Part shown: piece by piece, positions 46,363 through 54,879 of the stretch
Position numbering within the stretch: the stretch's first letter is position 1
Layout of the letters: the number at the start of each line of letters is the position of its first letter
Origin: Roseovarius amoyensis
Lineage (GTDB): Bacteria > Pseudomonadota > Alphaproteobacteria > Rhodobacterales > Rhodobacteraceae
Assembly (NCBI RefSeq): GCF_003260265.1
Contig: NZ_QITQ01000009.1
Location: forward strand, 62,001-126,000
Reading direction: 5' to 3'
DNA length: 64,000 nt
Program-made: the position numbers and the translations under genes
Notes under the pieces: generated by a model
Told to the model about the DNA's origin: nothing
The model's database searches: none
The model's input: only the letters and a program-made list of their open reading frames with translations

Positions 46363-46389
46363 GAAAAGGCCGCGGGCGTGACACCCGCG
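46363..46389 (-). terminator. Terminator after the OmpA/lipoprotein pair
   Basis: On the minus strand CGCGGGTG-TCA-CGCCCGCG (46389-46371) is followed by GCCTTTT. The stem has one mismatched pair. It lies about 40 bases after the lipoprotein stop and before the phoH start, separating the two transcription units. Confidence 0.75.
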
Positions 46390-46426
46390 ACCCCATGCGC
46401 GACGCCTGTCGCGTATCGTTGTGCGA

Positions 46427-46726
46427 TCAGATCGGGTCTGACACCGACGAGCCGCGCTTGAACGAGCCGGTCGCAACGTTGGGCGGCGCGGTGCCAGAGC
46501 AGACCGGCTTGCCATATTTGTCGAGCCGCTGTGACAGGTACCCTTCGGCCCCATCGTCGATGATCCAGTGGTCACACCCGTTGGGATCGACCCAGATGCC
46601 GGCCTGAAGCTGGCTGAGATGCTTGGAATCGATGCCACGGTCAACGGTCTTGTCGACCTTGCTTCCCATGCAGCCCGAAACCAGCATTGCAGCGCCAAGC
46701 ACGGCGCATATTTTGGCGAATTTCAT
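46427..46726 (-). CDS. Small lipoprotein with WVDP-x-GC motif
   Basis: A 99-residue lipoprotein. The lipobox is LVSGC (acylated Cys about 19). The mature part contains GIWVDPNGCDHWIIDDGAEG (about 43-62), YLSQRLDKYGKPVC, and a short tail. The same pattern occurs in the N-terminal half of the OmpA-like protein encoded ten bases upstream, so the two share a module with two conserved cysteines, probably a disulfide-closed fold. I know no named domain. It probably acts at the outer membrane with its partner. Confidence 0.8.
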   Translation of the reverse strand: MKFAKICAVLGAAMLVSGCMGSKVDKTVDRGIDSKHLSQLQAGIWVDPNGCDHWIIDDGAEGYLSQRLDKYGKPVCSGTAPPNVATGSFKRGSSVSDPI

Positions 46727-46735
46727 GTCGTCCCC

Positions 46736-47320
46736 CTAACGAATGCAGATGATCTCGACCCGGCGATTCTGCTGCATCCCGGCCGCTGTGGTGTTGGGCG
46801 CCTTTGGCATGCGCTCGCCGTAGCCGCGCACATCCGCGATTCGCGCGCCGCTCTGGGCCGCAACCCGCGCGACCGAATTGGCACGGCGCAGCGACAGGTC
46901 GAGGTTGTACTCGTCCGAGGCACGGCTGTCGGTATGACCGGTGATGATATAGGAAATCGCGTTGGTCTTGCGGAAGAAATCCATCAGCCGGGCACGGCCC
47001 TGGGCGTTGATATGTGCGCTGTCGGTGGCAAACAGCTGATCGCTGTTCATGACCCCACAGACATTGCCCCGGCGGCAGACGGGAATTCCCTGACGGGTGA
47101 CATGCGGGGTCATGTACCCCTCCCACCCGTCGTCCATCACCCAATGTTCGCATCCGTCGGGATCGACCCAGATTGTCGGCACGTATCGTTCACCGACAAT
47201 CACACGCTGTCCGCTTTGCGCCTCGGCCGGGTCTGCCATCATCGAAATACCGATGACGGCGGCAGCCACCCCACCAAGGACGCTGCGGACCGTTCTAAAA
47301 AGATATCCGGTCACAGCCAC
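46736..47320 (-). CDS. OmpA-family peptidoglycan-binding protein with N-terminal WVDP module
   Basis: A 194-residue secreted protein. The signal peptide (cleavage near AEAQS, about 35) is followed by a module TIWVDPDGCEHWVMDDGWEG ... GIPVC (about 49-82), then an OmpA_C domain with ISYIITGHTDSRASDEYNL, LRRANSVARV, GYGERMP and NRRVEIICIR. The HTD and NRRVE residues are those that hold diaminopimelate of peptidoglycan. There is no transmembrane barrel. It precedes and is likely co-transcribed with the lipoprotein that shares the module. Confidence 0.88.
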   Translation of the reverse strand: MAVTGYLFRTVRSVLGGVAAAVIGISMMADPAEAQSGQRVIVGERYVPTIWVDPDGCEHWVMDDGWEGYMTPHVTRQGIPVCRRGNVCGVMNSDQLFATDSAHINAQGRARLMDFFRKTNAISYIITGHTDSRASDEYNLDLSLRRANSVARVAAQSGARIADVRGYGERMPKAPNTTAAGMQQNRRVEIICIR

Positions 47321-47518
47321 TGTCCTTTCATTTCCCCCAAAAGGTCCGGTCGAGCAGAGAATCCGAACCTGATGAAATTATCGTTTGAGTGTAACAAGTT
47401 TGGAATGGTTGTGAAGCCTTATTGGCGGACTCGGACACAGAAACGCCCCATTGGGCGGGCGAAGCGGCATTGAGCATCCGGTCCGACGCGGTCAGCACGA
47501 CAAAGGTGAAACGCAGCT

Positions 47519-48853
47519 TCAGGTAGCCGGCGCGATCACCCGGCCGGCCAGTGAATTCGACCCGCTTTCGACAATTTCAACCTGTACCAGATCACCAGGG
47601 CGCAGATCGGGATCGGTGACGTGAACGGCGTGCAGGTGATCGGATTTTCCCACCATCTGCCCCGGCAGACGGCCCGGCTTTTCGATCAGAACGCCAACCT
47701 CGCGACCGATCATGGCGTCCTGCGCGGCGCGTTGCTGGCGGGTCAACAATGCCTGCAAACGCTGCAGGCGCTCCGATTTCACGTCTTCGTCCAACTGATC
47801 GCGCTCAGCCGCCGGGGTGCCGGGGCGCGGCGAATACTTGAACGAATAGGCATAGCCATAGCCCACCGTCTCGATCAGATCGAGGGTGGCCTGGAAATCC
47901 TCTTCGGTCTCTTCGGGGAAACCGACGATGAAATCCCCCGACATCAGGATATCGGGACGCGCGGCGCGGATGCGTTCGATCAGGCGAATATAGGATTCGG
48001 CGTCGTGGCCGCGATTCATCCGCTTGAGGATGCGGTCGCTGCCCGACTGCACCGGCAGATGCAGATAGGGCATCAGCTTGTCGCAAGCCCCATGCGCGGC
48101 GATCAGGTCATCCTGCATGTCATTGGGGTGCGAGGTGGTATAGCGGATCCGCACCAGCCCGTCGATTTCCGCCAGCGCCCCGATCAGGCGCGCCAGCGAC
48201 CAGTCGCTACCATCCTCGCCCGCGCCGTGATAGGCATTGACGTTCTGGCCCAGCAGCGTGACCTCGCGCACACCGCGTTCGACCAGGTCGCGCGCCTCGG
48301 CCAGGATGCGCGCGGCAGGGCGGCTGGCCTCGGCCCCGCGCGTATAGGGCACCACGCAGAAGGCACAGAACTTGTCGCAGCCTTCCTGCACGGTCAGGAA
48401 CGCAGTCGGGCCGCGTTTTGCCTTGGGACGCTCGGACAGTGCGTCGAACTTATCGATAGCGGGAAAATCGGTGTCGAGCGCCTTTTTTCCCTCGCGCACC
48501 AGCGCCTCCATCTCTGGCAGGCGGTGATAGCTTTGCGGTCCGACCACCAAGTCGACCAGCCCGGCGCGGCGCATGATCTCCTCGCCCTCGGCCTGCGCCA
48601 CGCAGCCGGCAACGCCGACCTTCAGATCGGGGCGCGCCTCTTTCAGCGGGCGAAAGCGGCCCAGTTCGGAATAGACCTTTTCAGCCGCCTTTTCGCGGAT
48701 ATGACAGGTATTGAGCAGGATCATGTCGGCATCTTCGGGCGTTTCCGTGCCGACATAGCCCGCGCGCGCCATGACCTCGGTCATGCGCTCACTGTCATAG
48801 ACGTTCATCTGGCATCCATAGGTCTTGATGTAGAGTTTTTTCTGCCCGGCCAT
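47519..48853 (-). CDS. miaB: tRNA-2-methylthio-N6-dimethylallyladenosine synthase
   Basis: A 444-residue radical-SAM methylthiotransferase acting on A37 of tRNAs reading U-starting codons. The auxiliary iron-sulfur cysteines are in [23 protein letters not shown] and GVAGCVAQ. The radical-SAM cluster is [15 protein letters not shown], and a C-terminal TRAM domain follows. Start [13 protein letters not shown] is preferred over an ATG six codons earlier. Usually miaB lies directly next to phoH; here the OmpA/lipoprotein pair lies between them. Confidence 0.98.
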   Translation of the reverse strand: MAGQKKLYIKTYGCQMNVYDSERMTEVMARAGYVGTETPEDADMILLNTCHIREKAAEKVYSELGRFRPLKEARPDLKVGVAGCVAQAEGEEIMRRAGLVDLVVGPQSYHRLPEMEALVREGKKALDTDFPAIDKFDALSERPKAKRGPTAFLTVQEGCDKFCAFCVVPYTRGAEASRPAARILAEARDLVERGVREVTLLGQNVNAYHGAGEDGSDWSLARLIGALAEIDGLVRIRYTTSHPNDMQDDLIAAHGACDKLMPYLHLPVQSGSDRILKRMNRGHDAESYIRLIERIRAARPDILMSGDFIVGFPEETEEDFQATLDLIETVGYGYAYSFKYSPRPGTPAAERDQLDEDVKSERLQRLQALLTRQQRAAQDAMIGREVGVLIEKPGRLPGQMVGKSDHLHAVHVTDPDLRPGDLVQVEIVESGSNSLAGRVIAPAT

Positions 48854-48983
48854 GATCCGCCTGTCTCCCACCCGTCGCAGGTATCAGGCCGCCTGACTAC
48901 ATCAAGGTCCGGGTCACTTGCAATGCGTGCTGAATTGACCGAGTTTCGGCAACGGTCGCATCGTGGGCAGTTCGAGGTGGAAA

Positions 48984-49853
48984 ATGCACTATCCCAGCCT
49001 TAACGCACTGCTGGCGAATGGGCGTCAGGCGCTCACGCCGGGGCCGGTGGCGATGATCCTGGTCGAGGACGATATCGAGGTCGCCAGCACCCTGCGCCAC
49101 CACCTGGACCTGGGGTTTCGCAGCGTCATCGCCTTTATGCCGGCCGAATTCGACCTGGCCGCGAACCTTGGCGAACAGGTGATCCGCGTCGATCACGACC
49201 TCAAGCGCAACGCCGATTTCAGCCAGGTCGTGAACCGCGTCATCGCCGCCGCGCAAGGAACATGGCTGTATTACTGTTTCAACGCCGAATACCTGTTCTT
49301 TCCGTTTTGCGAAACGCGCACCGTGGGCGAATTGCTACGCTTTCACACAGAGGAACGGCGCGAGGCGATGCTGAGCTACGTCATCGACATCTATGCCGGC
49401 GACCTGCACCGCCACCCCAACGCCGTATCGCTGGAGAATGCCCACCTGGACCGGTCGGGGTATTACGCGCTGGCCCGCCTCGACCCCGAGAATCACAACC
49501 ACCCCAAGGAAAGGCAGCTGGATTTCTTTGGCGGGTTGCGCTGGCGGTTCGAGGAACATATCCCCGCCGACCGCCGCAAGATCGACCGGATATCGCTGTT
49601 TCAGGCCAAGCCGGGGCTCAAGCTGCTCCGAGATCACACCTTTTCGGACGAGGAATACAACACCTATGCCTGCCCCTGGCACAACAACCTGACGGCGGCG
49701 GTGGTGTCGTTCCGCACGGCAAAGGCGCTCAAGGCCAACCCCGGCTCGACCTTCGAGATCGACGATTTCCGCTGGCACAACTCGACGCCGTTCGAATGGC
49801 ATTCCCGCCAGCTGCTCGACTTGGGGCTGATGGAACCGGGGCAGTGGTTCTGA
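48984..49853 (+). CDS. Uncharacterised glycosyltransferase-like protein
   Basis: A 289-residue soluble protein without signal peptide or membrane segment. The N-terminal third has an alternating strand-helix pattern (AMILVEDDIEVASTLRHH, then FRSVIAFMP) and VNRVIAAAQGTWLYYCFNAE, resembling a family 2 glycosyltransferase-like Rossmann core. RRKIDRISLFQAKPGLKLL and a histidine-rich NTYACPWHNNLTA follow. The canonical DxD metal motif is not obvious. Start MHYPSLNALLANG follows GAGGTGG. The role is unknown; a glycosyltransferase relative is my best guess. Confidence 0.6.
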   Translation: MHYPSLNALLANGRQALTPGPVAMILVEDDIEVASTLRHHLDLGFRSVIAFMPAEFDLAANLGEQVIRVDHDLKRNADFSQVVNRVIAAAQGTWLYYCFNAEYLFFPFCETRTVGELLRFHTEERREAMLSYVIDIYAGDLHRHPNAVSLENAHLDRSGYYALARLDPENHNHPKERQLDFFGGLRWRFEEHIPADRRKIDRISLFQAKPGLKLLRDHTFSDEEYNTYACPWHNNLTAAVVSFRTAKALKANPGSTFEIDDFRWHNSTPFEWHSRQLLDLGLMEPGQWF

Positions 49854-49898
49854 AAGGCGGGCGCTGGTTAGCCCGCCCGGGCCAAATGCCTGACCGGA

Positions 49899-50216
49899 TC
49901 AGCGTTCGAATTGCAGCAGAAAACGCGTGACAGGGTCGTGCTGCGGCTTGGCCGAAGTGCCCGAAGAGCTGCGCATCAGGCCCTGGATAGAGGCACGCAC
50001 TTCGTCGGTGTTTTCGGCCATCCAAACGACGCGTTCGACCGTTACCTTCATGCCGTCGTGCACCGGCGGGGCCAGCGCCCTGTCCTGCCACGTCGCGAAC
50101 AGGAACAGCACCACCAGCACAGCATAGGCCAGCCGCGCCCAGCCGCGCGCACGGGCGGCGCGGGCGCCAAAGGCTCGCTCTCGATCCTCGGCCAGGGCTT
50201 TGCGCGCATAATCCAT
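49899..50216 (-). CDS. Small single-pass membrane protein, unknown
   Basis: A 105-residue protein with a basic cytoplasmic N-terminus (about 1-26), one membrane segment (LAYAVLVVLFLFATW, about 29-43) and a polar periplasmic-side C-terminus. No named family is recognisable. It lies about 65 bases downstream of fabI on the same strand and could be the last gene of the fabA-fabB-fabI transcript; no functional link to lipid synthesis is evident. Confidence 0.65.
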   Translation of the reverse strand: MDYARKALAEDRERAFGARAARARGWARLAYAVLVVLFLFATWQDRALAPPVHDGMKVTVERVVWMAENTDEVRASIQGLMRSSSGTSAKPQHDPVTRFLLQFER

Positions 50217-50281
50217 GCCTGTCGCCTATCACCCCGGCTGGGCGAAAGCGGGGCAATGCGATGGCCGGATTTGGGCCTATC

Positions 50282-51073
50282 TCAGAGGTTTTCGGCCTGC
50301 GGCATGCCCAGAACGTGAAAGCCGCCATCGACGCGAATGATCTCGCCCGTGGTATAGGCGCCGGCGGGAGAGGCCAGATAGACGGCCGTGCCGCCGACCG
50401 CGTCCAGCGTGGCGTTTGACCGAAGTGGCGCGTTGGCCTCGGTATGCTTGAAGGTGCGCCGCGCGCCGCCGATGGCCGCGCCGGCCAGCGTCTTCATCGG
50501 GCCAGGGCTGATGGCGTTGACGCGGATGCCGTCCGGCCCCAGGTCGTTGGCGAGGTAACGCGTCGCGGCCTCTAGCGCCGCCTTGGCCACGCCCATCACG
50601 TTATAGTTGGGCGCCACCCGGTTCGACCCCTGATAGGTCAGCGTCAACAGCGTACCACCGTTCTGTTTCATCAGTGGGTAGGCGCGGCGCGCGACCTCGA
50701 TAAAGGAATAACAGGATATGTCGAGCGAGCGTTTGAAATTATCCCGGCTGGTGTTCAGGAACCGGCCCTTCAGTTCGGACTTGTCCGAATAGGCGATGGC
50801 ATGCACCAGGAAATCTATTGTCGGCCATGTGTCCGACAGCGCCGCAAAGGCCGCGTCGAGCGAGGCATCGTCGGTCACGTCGACATCGACCAGCAGCGAT
50901 GACCCCAGCGACGCCGCCAGCGGCTCGACCCGTTTGCCGAACGCCTCGCCCTGGTAGGAAAACGCCAGTTCGGCACCGGCGGCATGCATGGCCCGCGCGA
51001 TTCCCCAGGCGATCGAGCGGTCATTGGCCACGCCCATGACCAACCCGCGCATACCCTTCATCGACATATCCAT
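50282..51073 (-). CDS. fabI: Enoyl-ACP reductase (NADH), FabI
   Basis: A 263-residue short-chain-dehydrogenase-fold enzyme catalysing the last reduction of each fatty-acid elongation round. The nucleotide motif GVANDRSIAWGIARAM, the catalytic tyrosine-lysine pair in YNVMGVAKAALEAATRYLA, and ISPGPMKTLAG are diagnostic of FabI, the target of triclosan-type inhibitors. Starts at 51073, 51067 and 51091 are all possible. It follows fabB by seven bases. Confidence 0.95.
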   Translation of the reverse strand: MDMSMKGMRGLVMGVANDRSIAWGIARAMHAAGAELAFSYQGEAFGKRVEPLAASLGSSLLVDVDVTDDASLDAAFAALSDTWPTIDFLVHAIAYSDKSELKGRFLNTSRDNFKRSLDISCYSFIEVARRAYPLMKQNGGTLLTLTYQGSNRVAPNYNVMGVAKAALEAATRYLANDLGPDGIRVNAISPGPMKTLAGAAIGGARRTFKHTEANAPLRSNATLDAVGGTAVYLASPAGAYTTGEIIRVDGGFHVLGMPQAENL

Positions 51074-51080
51074 CTGCGAC

Positions 51081-52310
51081 CTACCCGTCATATTTGCTCA
51101 GCAGCAACGAGCCGTTGGTGCCGCCGAAACCAAAGGAGTTCGTCATAACCGTGTCGAGCCCGGCATTGTCGCGCCGCTCGGTGGCGATTTCGCCCGGCTG
51201 AAAGGCCGGGTCGAGCGTTTCGACATTGATCGAGGGGATGATGAAGTCATCCTGCAGCGCCAGCAGGCAGAAGATCGCCTCGAGCGCGCCGGCCGCGCCC
51301 TGTGCGTGCCCGGTCATCGACTTGGTCGAACTGATCGGCGGCACGTTGCCTTCACCGAAGATGCGGCGCACTGCCTCGACCTCGCCCACGTCGCCCACCG
51401 GGGTCGAGGTGCCATGCGCGTTGATATAGCCGACGCGCCGCCCCTCGGGCAGTTGTTCCAGCGCCAGGCGCATCGCACGTTCACCGCCCTCGCCCGAGGG
51501 CGCAACCATGTCGTGCCCGTCCGATGTGGCGGCAAAGCCGGTGACCTCGGCATAAATCTTTGCCCCCCGCGCCAGCGCGTGGTCGAGATCCTCCAGCACC
51601 ACGATGCCGCCGCCGCCCGAGATGACGAACCCGTCGCGGTCGGCGTCGAAGGCGCGGCTGGCGCGTTCCGGCGTGTCGTTGAACTTGGACGACATCGCGC
51701 CCATCGCGTCAAAGAGGCACGACAGCGTCCAGTCCAGTTCCTCGCCCCCGCCGGCGAACATCACGTCCTGCTTGCCCATCATGATCTGTTCGGCGGCGTT
51801 GCCGATGCAATGCAGCGAGGTCGAGCAGGCCGAGGTGATGGAATAGTTGATGCCCTTGATCTTGTGCGCCGTCGCCAGGTTGGCCGAGACGGTCGAGCAC
51901 ATGCATTTGGGCACCGCGAAGGGGCCGATGCGCCGGGTGTTGCCGGTTTTCAGCACCGTCTGATGTGCCGCCAGCATGGCGCTGGTCGACGGCCCGCCCG
52001 ACCCGGCGATCAGACCGGTACGCGGGTTGACGACATCGCTTTCCTCAAGCCCGGAATCGGCAATGGCCTGACACATGGCGATATGGGCATACGCCGCCCC
52101 CGGCCCCATGAACCGCAGCTGGCGCTTGTCCACATGTTCCGTCAGGTCGATGTCGATGGCGCCGGCGACACGGCTGCGAAAACCATGCTCGACCATCTGT
52201 TCATTGGCGGAAATACCCGACCGGCCGGCCTTCAGCGCGGTCAGAACCTCTGTCGCGTTGGTGCCAATGCTGGAGACGACCCCCAACCCGGTTACGACGA
52301 CACGACGCAT
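51081..52310 (-). CDS. fabB: 3-oxoacyl-ACP synthase I
   Basis: A 409-residue condensing enzyme. The Cys-His-His triad is present: nucleophile in TSACSTSLHCIGNA, first histidine in NAHGTSTPVGD, second in TKSMTGHAQGAAGALEA. In proteobacteria FabB with FabA builds unsaturated fatty acids, and their adjacency here supports FabB rather than FabF. It lies between fabA and fabI on the minus strand. Confidence 0.96.
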   Translation of the reverse strand: MRRVVVTGLGVVSSIGTNATEVLTALKAGRSGISANEQMVEHGFRSRVAGAIDIDLTEHVDKRQLRFMGPGAAYAHIAMCQAIADSGLEESDVVNPRTGLIAGSGGPSTSAMLAAHQTVLKTGNTRRIGPFAVPKCMCSTVSANLATAHKIKGINYSITSACSTSLHCIGNAAEQIMMGKQDVMFAGGGEELDWTLSCLFDAMGAMSSKFNDTPERASRAFDADRDGFVISGGGGIVVLEDLDHALARGAKIYAEVTGFAATSDGHDMVAPSGEGGERAMRLALEQLPEGRRVGYINAHGTSTPVGDVGEVEAVRRIFGEGNVPPISSTKSMTGHAQGAAGALEAIFCLLALQDDFIIPSINVETLDPAFQPGEIATERRDNAGLDTVMTNSFGFGGTNGSLLLSKYDG

Positions 52311-52374
52311 CTGCGCTCTCCCTGTAACGTTGCTTGTGACGTTGCTCGCAAGCTTGCGGTTAACCTTGCGGCGC

Positions 52375-52884
52375 TCAGCTTTCCGACAGAGCGACCTTCA
52401 TGTCCCTGACCTGATATATAATCTCACCATCGGCTTCGACGCGGCCGTCTGCAACCCCCATCGTCAGCCGCCGGGTCTGTACCGCCTTGGTAAAATCAAC
52501 GAAATAGGTCAGCACCTTGCGGTCGGGCCGCACCATGCCGGTCAGTTTGACCTCGCCCACGCCCAGCGCGTAACCGCGCCCCTTCCAGCCGCGCCAGCCC
52601 AGATTGAACCCGGTCAGCTGCCACAGCCCGTCCAGACCCAGGCACCCCGGCATGATCGGGTTGCCGGGAAAGTGGCACTTGAAGAACCACAGGTCAGGCG
52701 TGATGTCGAATTCGGCCACGACATGCCCCTTGCCATGCGCGCCGCGATCGCCCGAAATGTCGGTGACGCGGTCGACCATCAGCATAGGCGGTTCGGGCAG
52801 CTGGGCATTGCCCGGGCCAAACAACTCTCCTCGGGCGCATTTCAGGAGCTCATCTCGGTCGAAGCTGCTCGGATATTCGGCCAT
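52375..52884 (-). CDS. fabA: 3-hydroxydecanoyl-ACP dehydratase/isomerase
   Basis: A 169-residue hotdog-fold enzyme that dehydrates and isomerises the C10 intermediate to start unsaturated fatty-acid synthesis. The active-site histidine is in [21 protein letters not shown], the aspartate in the same helix. It opens [14 protein letters not shown] as usual. First gene of fabA-fabB-fabI, divergent from the Irr-type regulator gene across a 168-base gap. Confidence 0.97.
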   Translation of the reverse strand: MAEYPSSFDRDELLKCARGELFGPGNAQLPEPPMLMVDRVTDISGDRGAHGKGHVVAEFDITPDLWFFKCHFPGNPIMPGCLGLDGLWQLTGFNLGWRGWKGRGYALGVGEVKLTGMVRPDRKVLTYFVDFTKAVQTRRLTMGVADGRVEADGEIIYQVRDMKVALSES

Positions 52885-52999
52885 TCAGGCGGCTCCCTCC
52901 AGTCTGGTGTGGCGTATTTCTGTCCCTGTACCATCGCAGGAAAGCGGCTTGCAAGACTGTCGGCCCTCGGACCGACCCTGCCTGCGGCATCATTTCCGT

Positions 53000-53029
53000 T
53001 TGAATTCGTCCAACTCCAACCATTATATT
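53000..53029 (+). promoter_or_regulatory. Candidate sigma-70 promoter for the Irr-type regulator
   Basis: TTGAAT (53000-53005) and TATATT (53024-53029) are spaced by 18 bases and end 23 bases before the ATG. I saw no clear iron-control element (TTTAGAA-type) overlapping it. Confidence 0.45.
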
Positions 53030-53052
53030 GCTATTTATCCAAGGGGTTCGAG

Positions 53053-53478
53053 ATGACCGATATGCAGACCATCGAACACGGCACCGAATGGCTGGCCAGT
53101 GCCGGGCTGCGCCCGACGCGCCAGCGCGTGGCCCTCGCTGCAATCCTGGTGGGGGATGGTCGGCACCGTCACGTTACCGCCGAAAGCCTGTTCGCCGCCG
53201 CCCAAAGGGCAGGAGAGCCGGTATCGCTGGCGACCGTCTACAACACGCTCAAGGCCTTCAGCGAGGCCGGCCTCGTGCAAGAGGTGACGGTGCATGGCTC
53301 CAAGAGCTATTTCGACACCAACACCCACGACCACCCTCATTTCTATTGGGAAGACGAAGAACGGCTGATGGACGCGCCCGGCGACCATTTGCAGATCACC
53401 GGCCTGCCCCGCCCGCCCGAAGGCGCCGAGGTGGCCAGTGTCGATGTGGTGATCCGGCTGCGCCGCAAGGCGTCCTGA
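53053..53478 (+). CDS. irr: Fur-family transcriptional regulator, Irr type
   Basis: A 141-residue metalloregulator. The N-terminal winged helix has LASAGLRPTRQRVALAAIL and EPVSLATVYNTLKAFSEAGLV, the Fur-family DNA-recognition pattern. The dimer domain carries the histidine-rich NTHDHPHFYWEDEERL, similar to the heme/metal-sensing segment of Irr and lacking the paired CxxC zinc motifs of many Fur and PerR proteins. Position divergent from fabA is the usual locus for irr in Rhodobacterales. It should sense heme or iron status; targets are not shown here. Confidence 0.87.
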   Translation: MTDMQTIEHGTEWLASAGLRPTRQRVALAAILVGDGRHRHVTAESLFAAAQRAGEPVSLATVYNTLKAFSEAGLVQEVTVHGSKSYFDTNTHDHPHFYWEDEERLMDAPGDHLQITGLPRPPEGAEVASVDVVIRLRRKAS

Positions 53479-53487
53479 TCCGCGCCA

Positions 53488-54120
53488 CTATACCGTATCG
53501 TCCGCCGGGCCCTGCCCCGGCCCGTGCCCCGACAACCCCGGTCGCGTGACCCGCCGGCGCGAGGCGACAAGCCCATCCTGAAACCGCTCGCCATCGCCAT
53601 AATCGACGAACTGCGCATAATAGGCGTGATGCGCACCGATGCGCGCGGCGTGCTTGATGGGGCACCAATAGGCCTCGGTCCGGCCTGCGACCTCCTGCGC
53701 ATAGCCGACCAGCCCGTTGGCATAACCGCAATAGATGCAGTTCAGTTTCTGAAGCGCGTTGAGATAGGCCAGATGCTGGCGGTCGATGCGGATGAAATCA
53801 GCCCGGCGCACGCGTTCGATCCCGTAGACGGGAAAGCAGACGCGCTGATAGATCGTCACGAAGAGATCGAGCAGCACAAAGGGCACGATCAATGAATAGA
53901 TCACCGGCGCGGTCAGCACCACCATCGGCCTGGTCTGCCGCAGGAATTCCCCAAGCCCTACCCGCAGCGCCCGGTGGCGCGCGCGCATTCCGGCCTCGAA
54001 CACCACCCGGCCATCATCCAGCCGATAGCGAAATTTCTCTGCCCGGCGGCGCAGGTCGGTTTCGATTTCGTCCTGCAGTTCGCGGATGCGCTGCAGCAGT
54101 TTTTCGGTCTGGGTGATCAT
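53488..54120 (-). CDS. Conserved membrane protein with CxxC motif, unknown
   Basis: A 210-residue protein. The N-terminal 60 residues are highly charged and coiled-coil-like, then hydrophobic stretches (VVLTAPVIYSLIVPFVLLDLFVTIYQ, about 66-91) follow. The C-terminal half holds LNCIYCGYANG (a CxxC at about 127-130), a third cysteine in EAYWCPIKHAARIGAHHAYY and several histidines, a plausible metal or redox site. I recognise no characterised relative. It converges on irr with ten bases between stops. Confidence 0.75.
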   Translation of the reverse strand: MITQTEKLLQRIRELQDEIETDLRRRAEKFRYRLDDGRVVFEAGMRARHRALRVGLGEFLRQTRPMVVLTAPVIYSLIVPFVLLDLFVTIYQRVCFPVYGIERVRRADFIRIDRQHLAYLNALQKLNCIYCGYANGLVGYAQEVAGRTEAYWCPIKHAARIGAHHAYYAQFVDYGDGERFQDGLVASRRRVTRPGLSGHGPGQGPADDTV

Positions 54121-54248
54121 TGGCTTGCCTCCGGCCGGTGCGTACGCGGCGCCGGCAGGGCCGGGCGCCGCGGCCCGGCGGCAAGCCTAGCGGCGAAAGC
54201 GGCGCGCGCAAGGCCCGCGCGCGTCGCCATCCCTGCCGCATGGTTTCG

Positions 54249-54677
54249 TCAGCCGACCGAGACCAGCTCGATCGCAAAGGTCAGGTCCTGGCCCGCCAGC
54301 GGGTGATTGGCGTCAAGAATCACCTCAACCTCGGTCACTTCGGCCACGGTTACCGGCATCACCTGGCCCTGCGGTGTCTGCACCTGCAGCTGGGTGCCGA
54401 TGTCCAGCGGAATGTCGGCCGGGATATCGGCGCGCGGCACCGCCTGGCGGGCATTGGGGTCGGGTTCCCCATAGGCCTGGTCGGCAGGCACCTCGACGGT
54501 TTTCTTGTCGCCCGCCGTCATGCCAGGCAGCGCGGCGTCGAGGCCGGGAATGATCTGGCCCGACCCGATGGTGAATTCCAGCGGCTCGCGCCCTTCGCTG
54601 CTGTCAAAGGTGGATCCGTCTGAAAGCGTACCAGTATAGTGAATGCGGACGGTATCGCCCGTCTTGGCCTGAGTCAT
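54249..54677 (-). CDS. FKBP-type peptidyl-prolyl isomerase, SlyD-like
   Basis: A 142-residue protein with an FKBP domain split by an insert-in-flap domain: GDTVRIHYTGTLSDGSTFDSS, IIPGLDAALPGMTAGDKKTV, then the flap region and DANHPLAGQDLTFAIELV, all typical of SlyD and FkpB. It lacks the metal-binding histidine-rich tail of E. coli SlyD. It probably assists proline-limited folding in the cytosol. It is a lone gene on the minus strand. Confidence 0.94.
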   Translation of the reverse strand: MTQAKTGDTVRIHYTGTLSDGSTFDSSEGREPLEFTIGSGQIIPGLDAALPGMTAGDKKTVEVPADQAYGEPDPNARQAVPRADIPADIPLDIGTQLQVQTPQGQVMPVTVAEVTEVEVILDANHPLAGQDLTFAIELVSVG

Positions 54678-54879
54678 GAAGAGTCCGATCTGTTAGGGGG
54701 GTGAGTTTGCAAGGCCGCATATGGCGCGGGTGCTTGAGCGCATGCGCAGAAGGCTACCAAGCGTCTCGCCGGAATGCAAATCGTCTCACGCCGGATTGAT
54801 TGTGCTGCGGGTCGGGGAATGGATCAGGGGCTTTTCGGCAGCACCGTGCCGTGCCACTCTTGCCGGCAAGGAGGACGCC

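Noticed and set aside
50988..52409. A 473-codon plus-strand frame opposite fabB
   Set aside because: Shadow of fabB; no recognisable motif.
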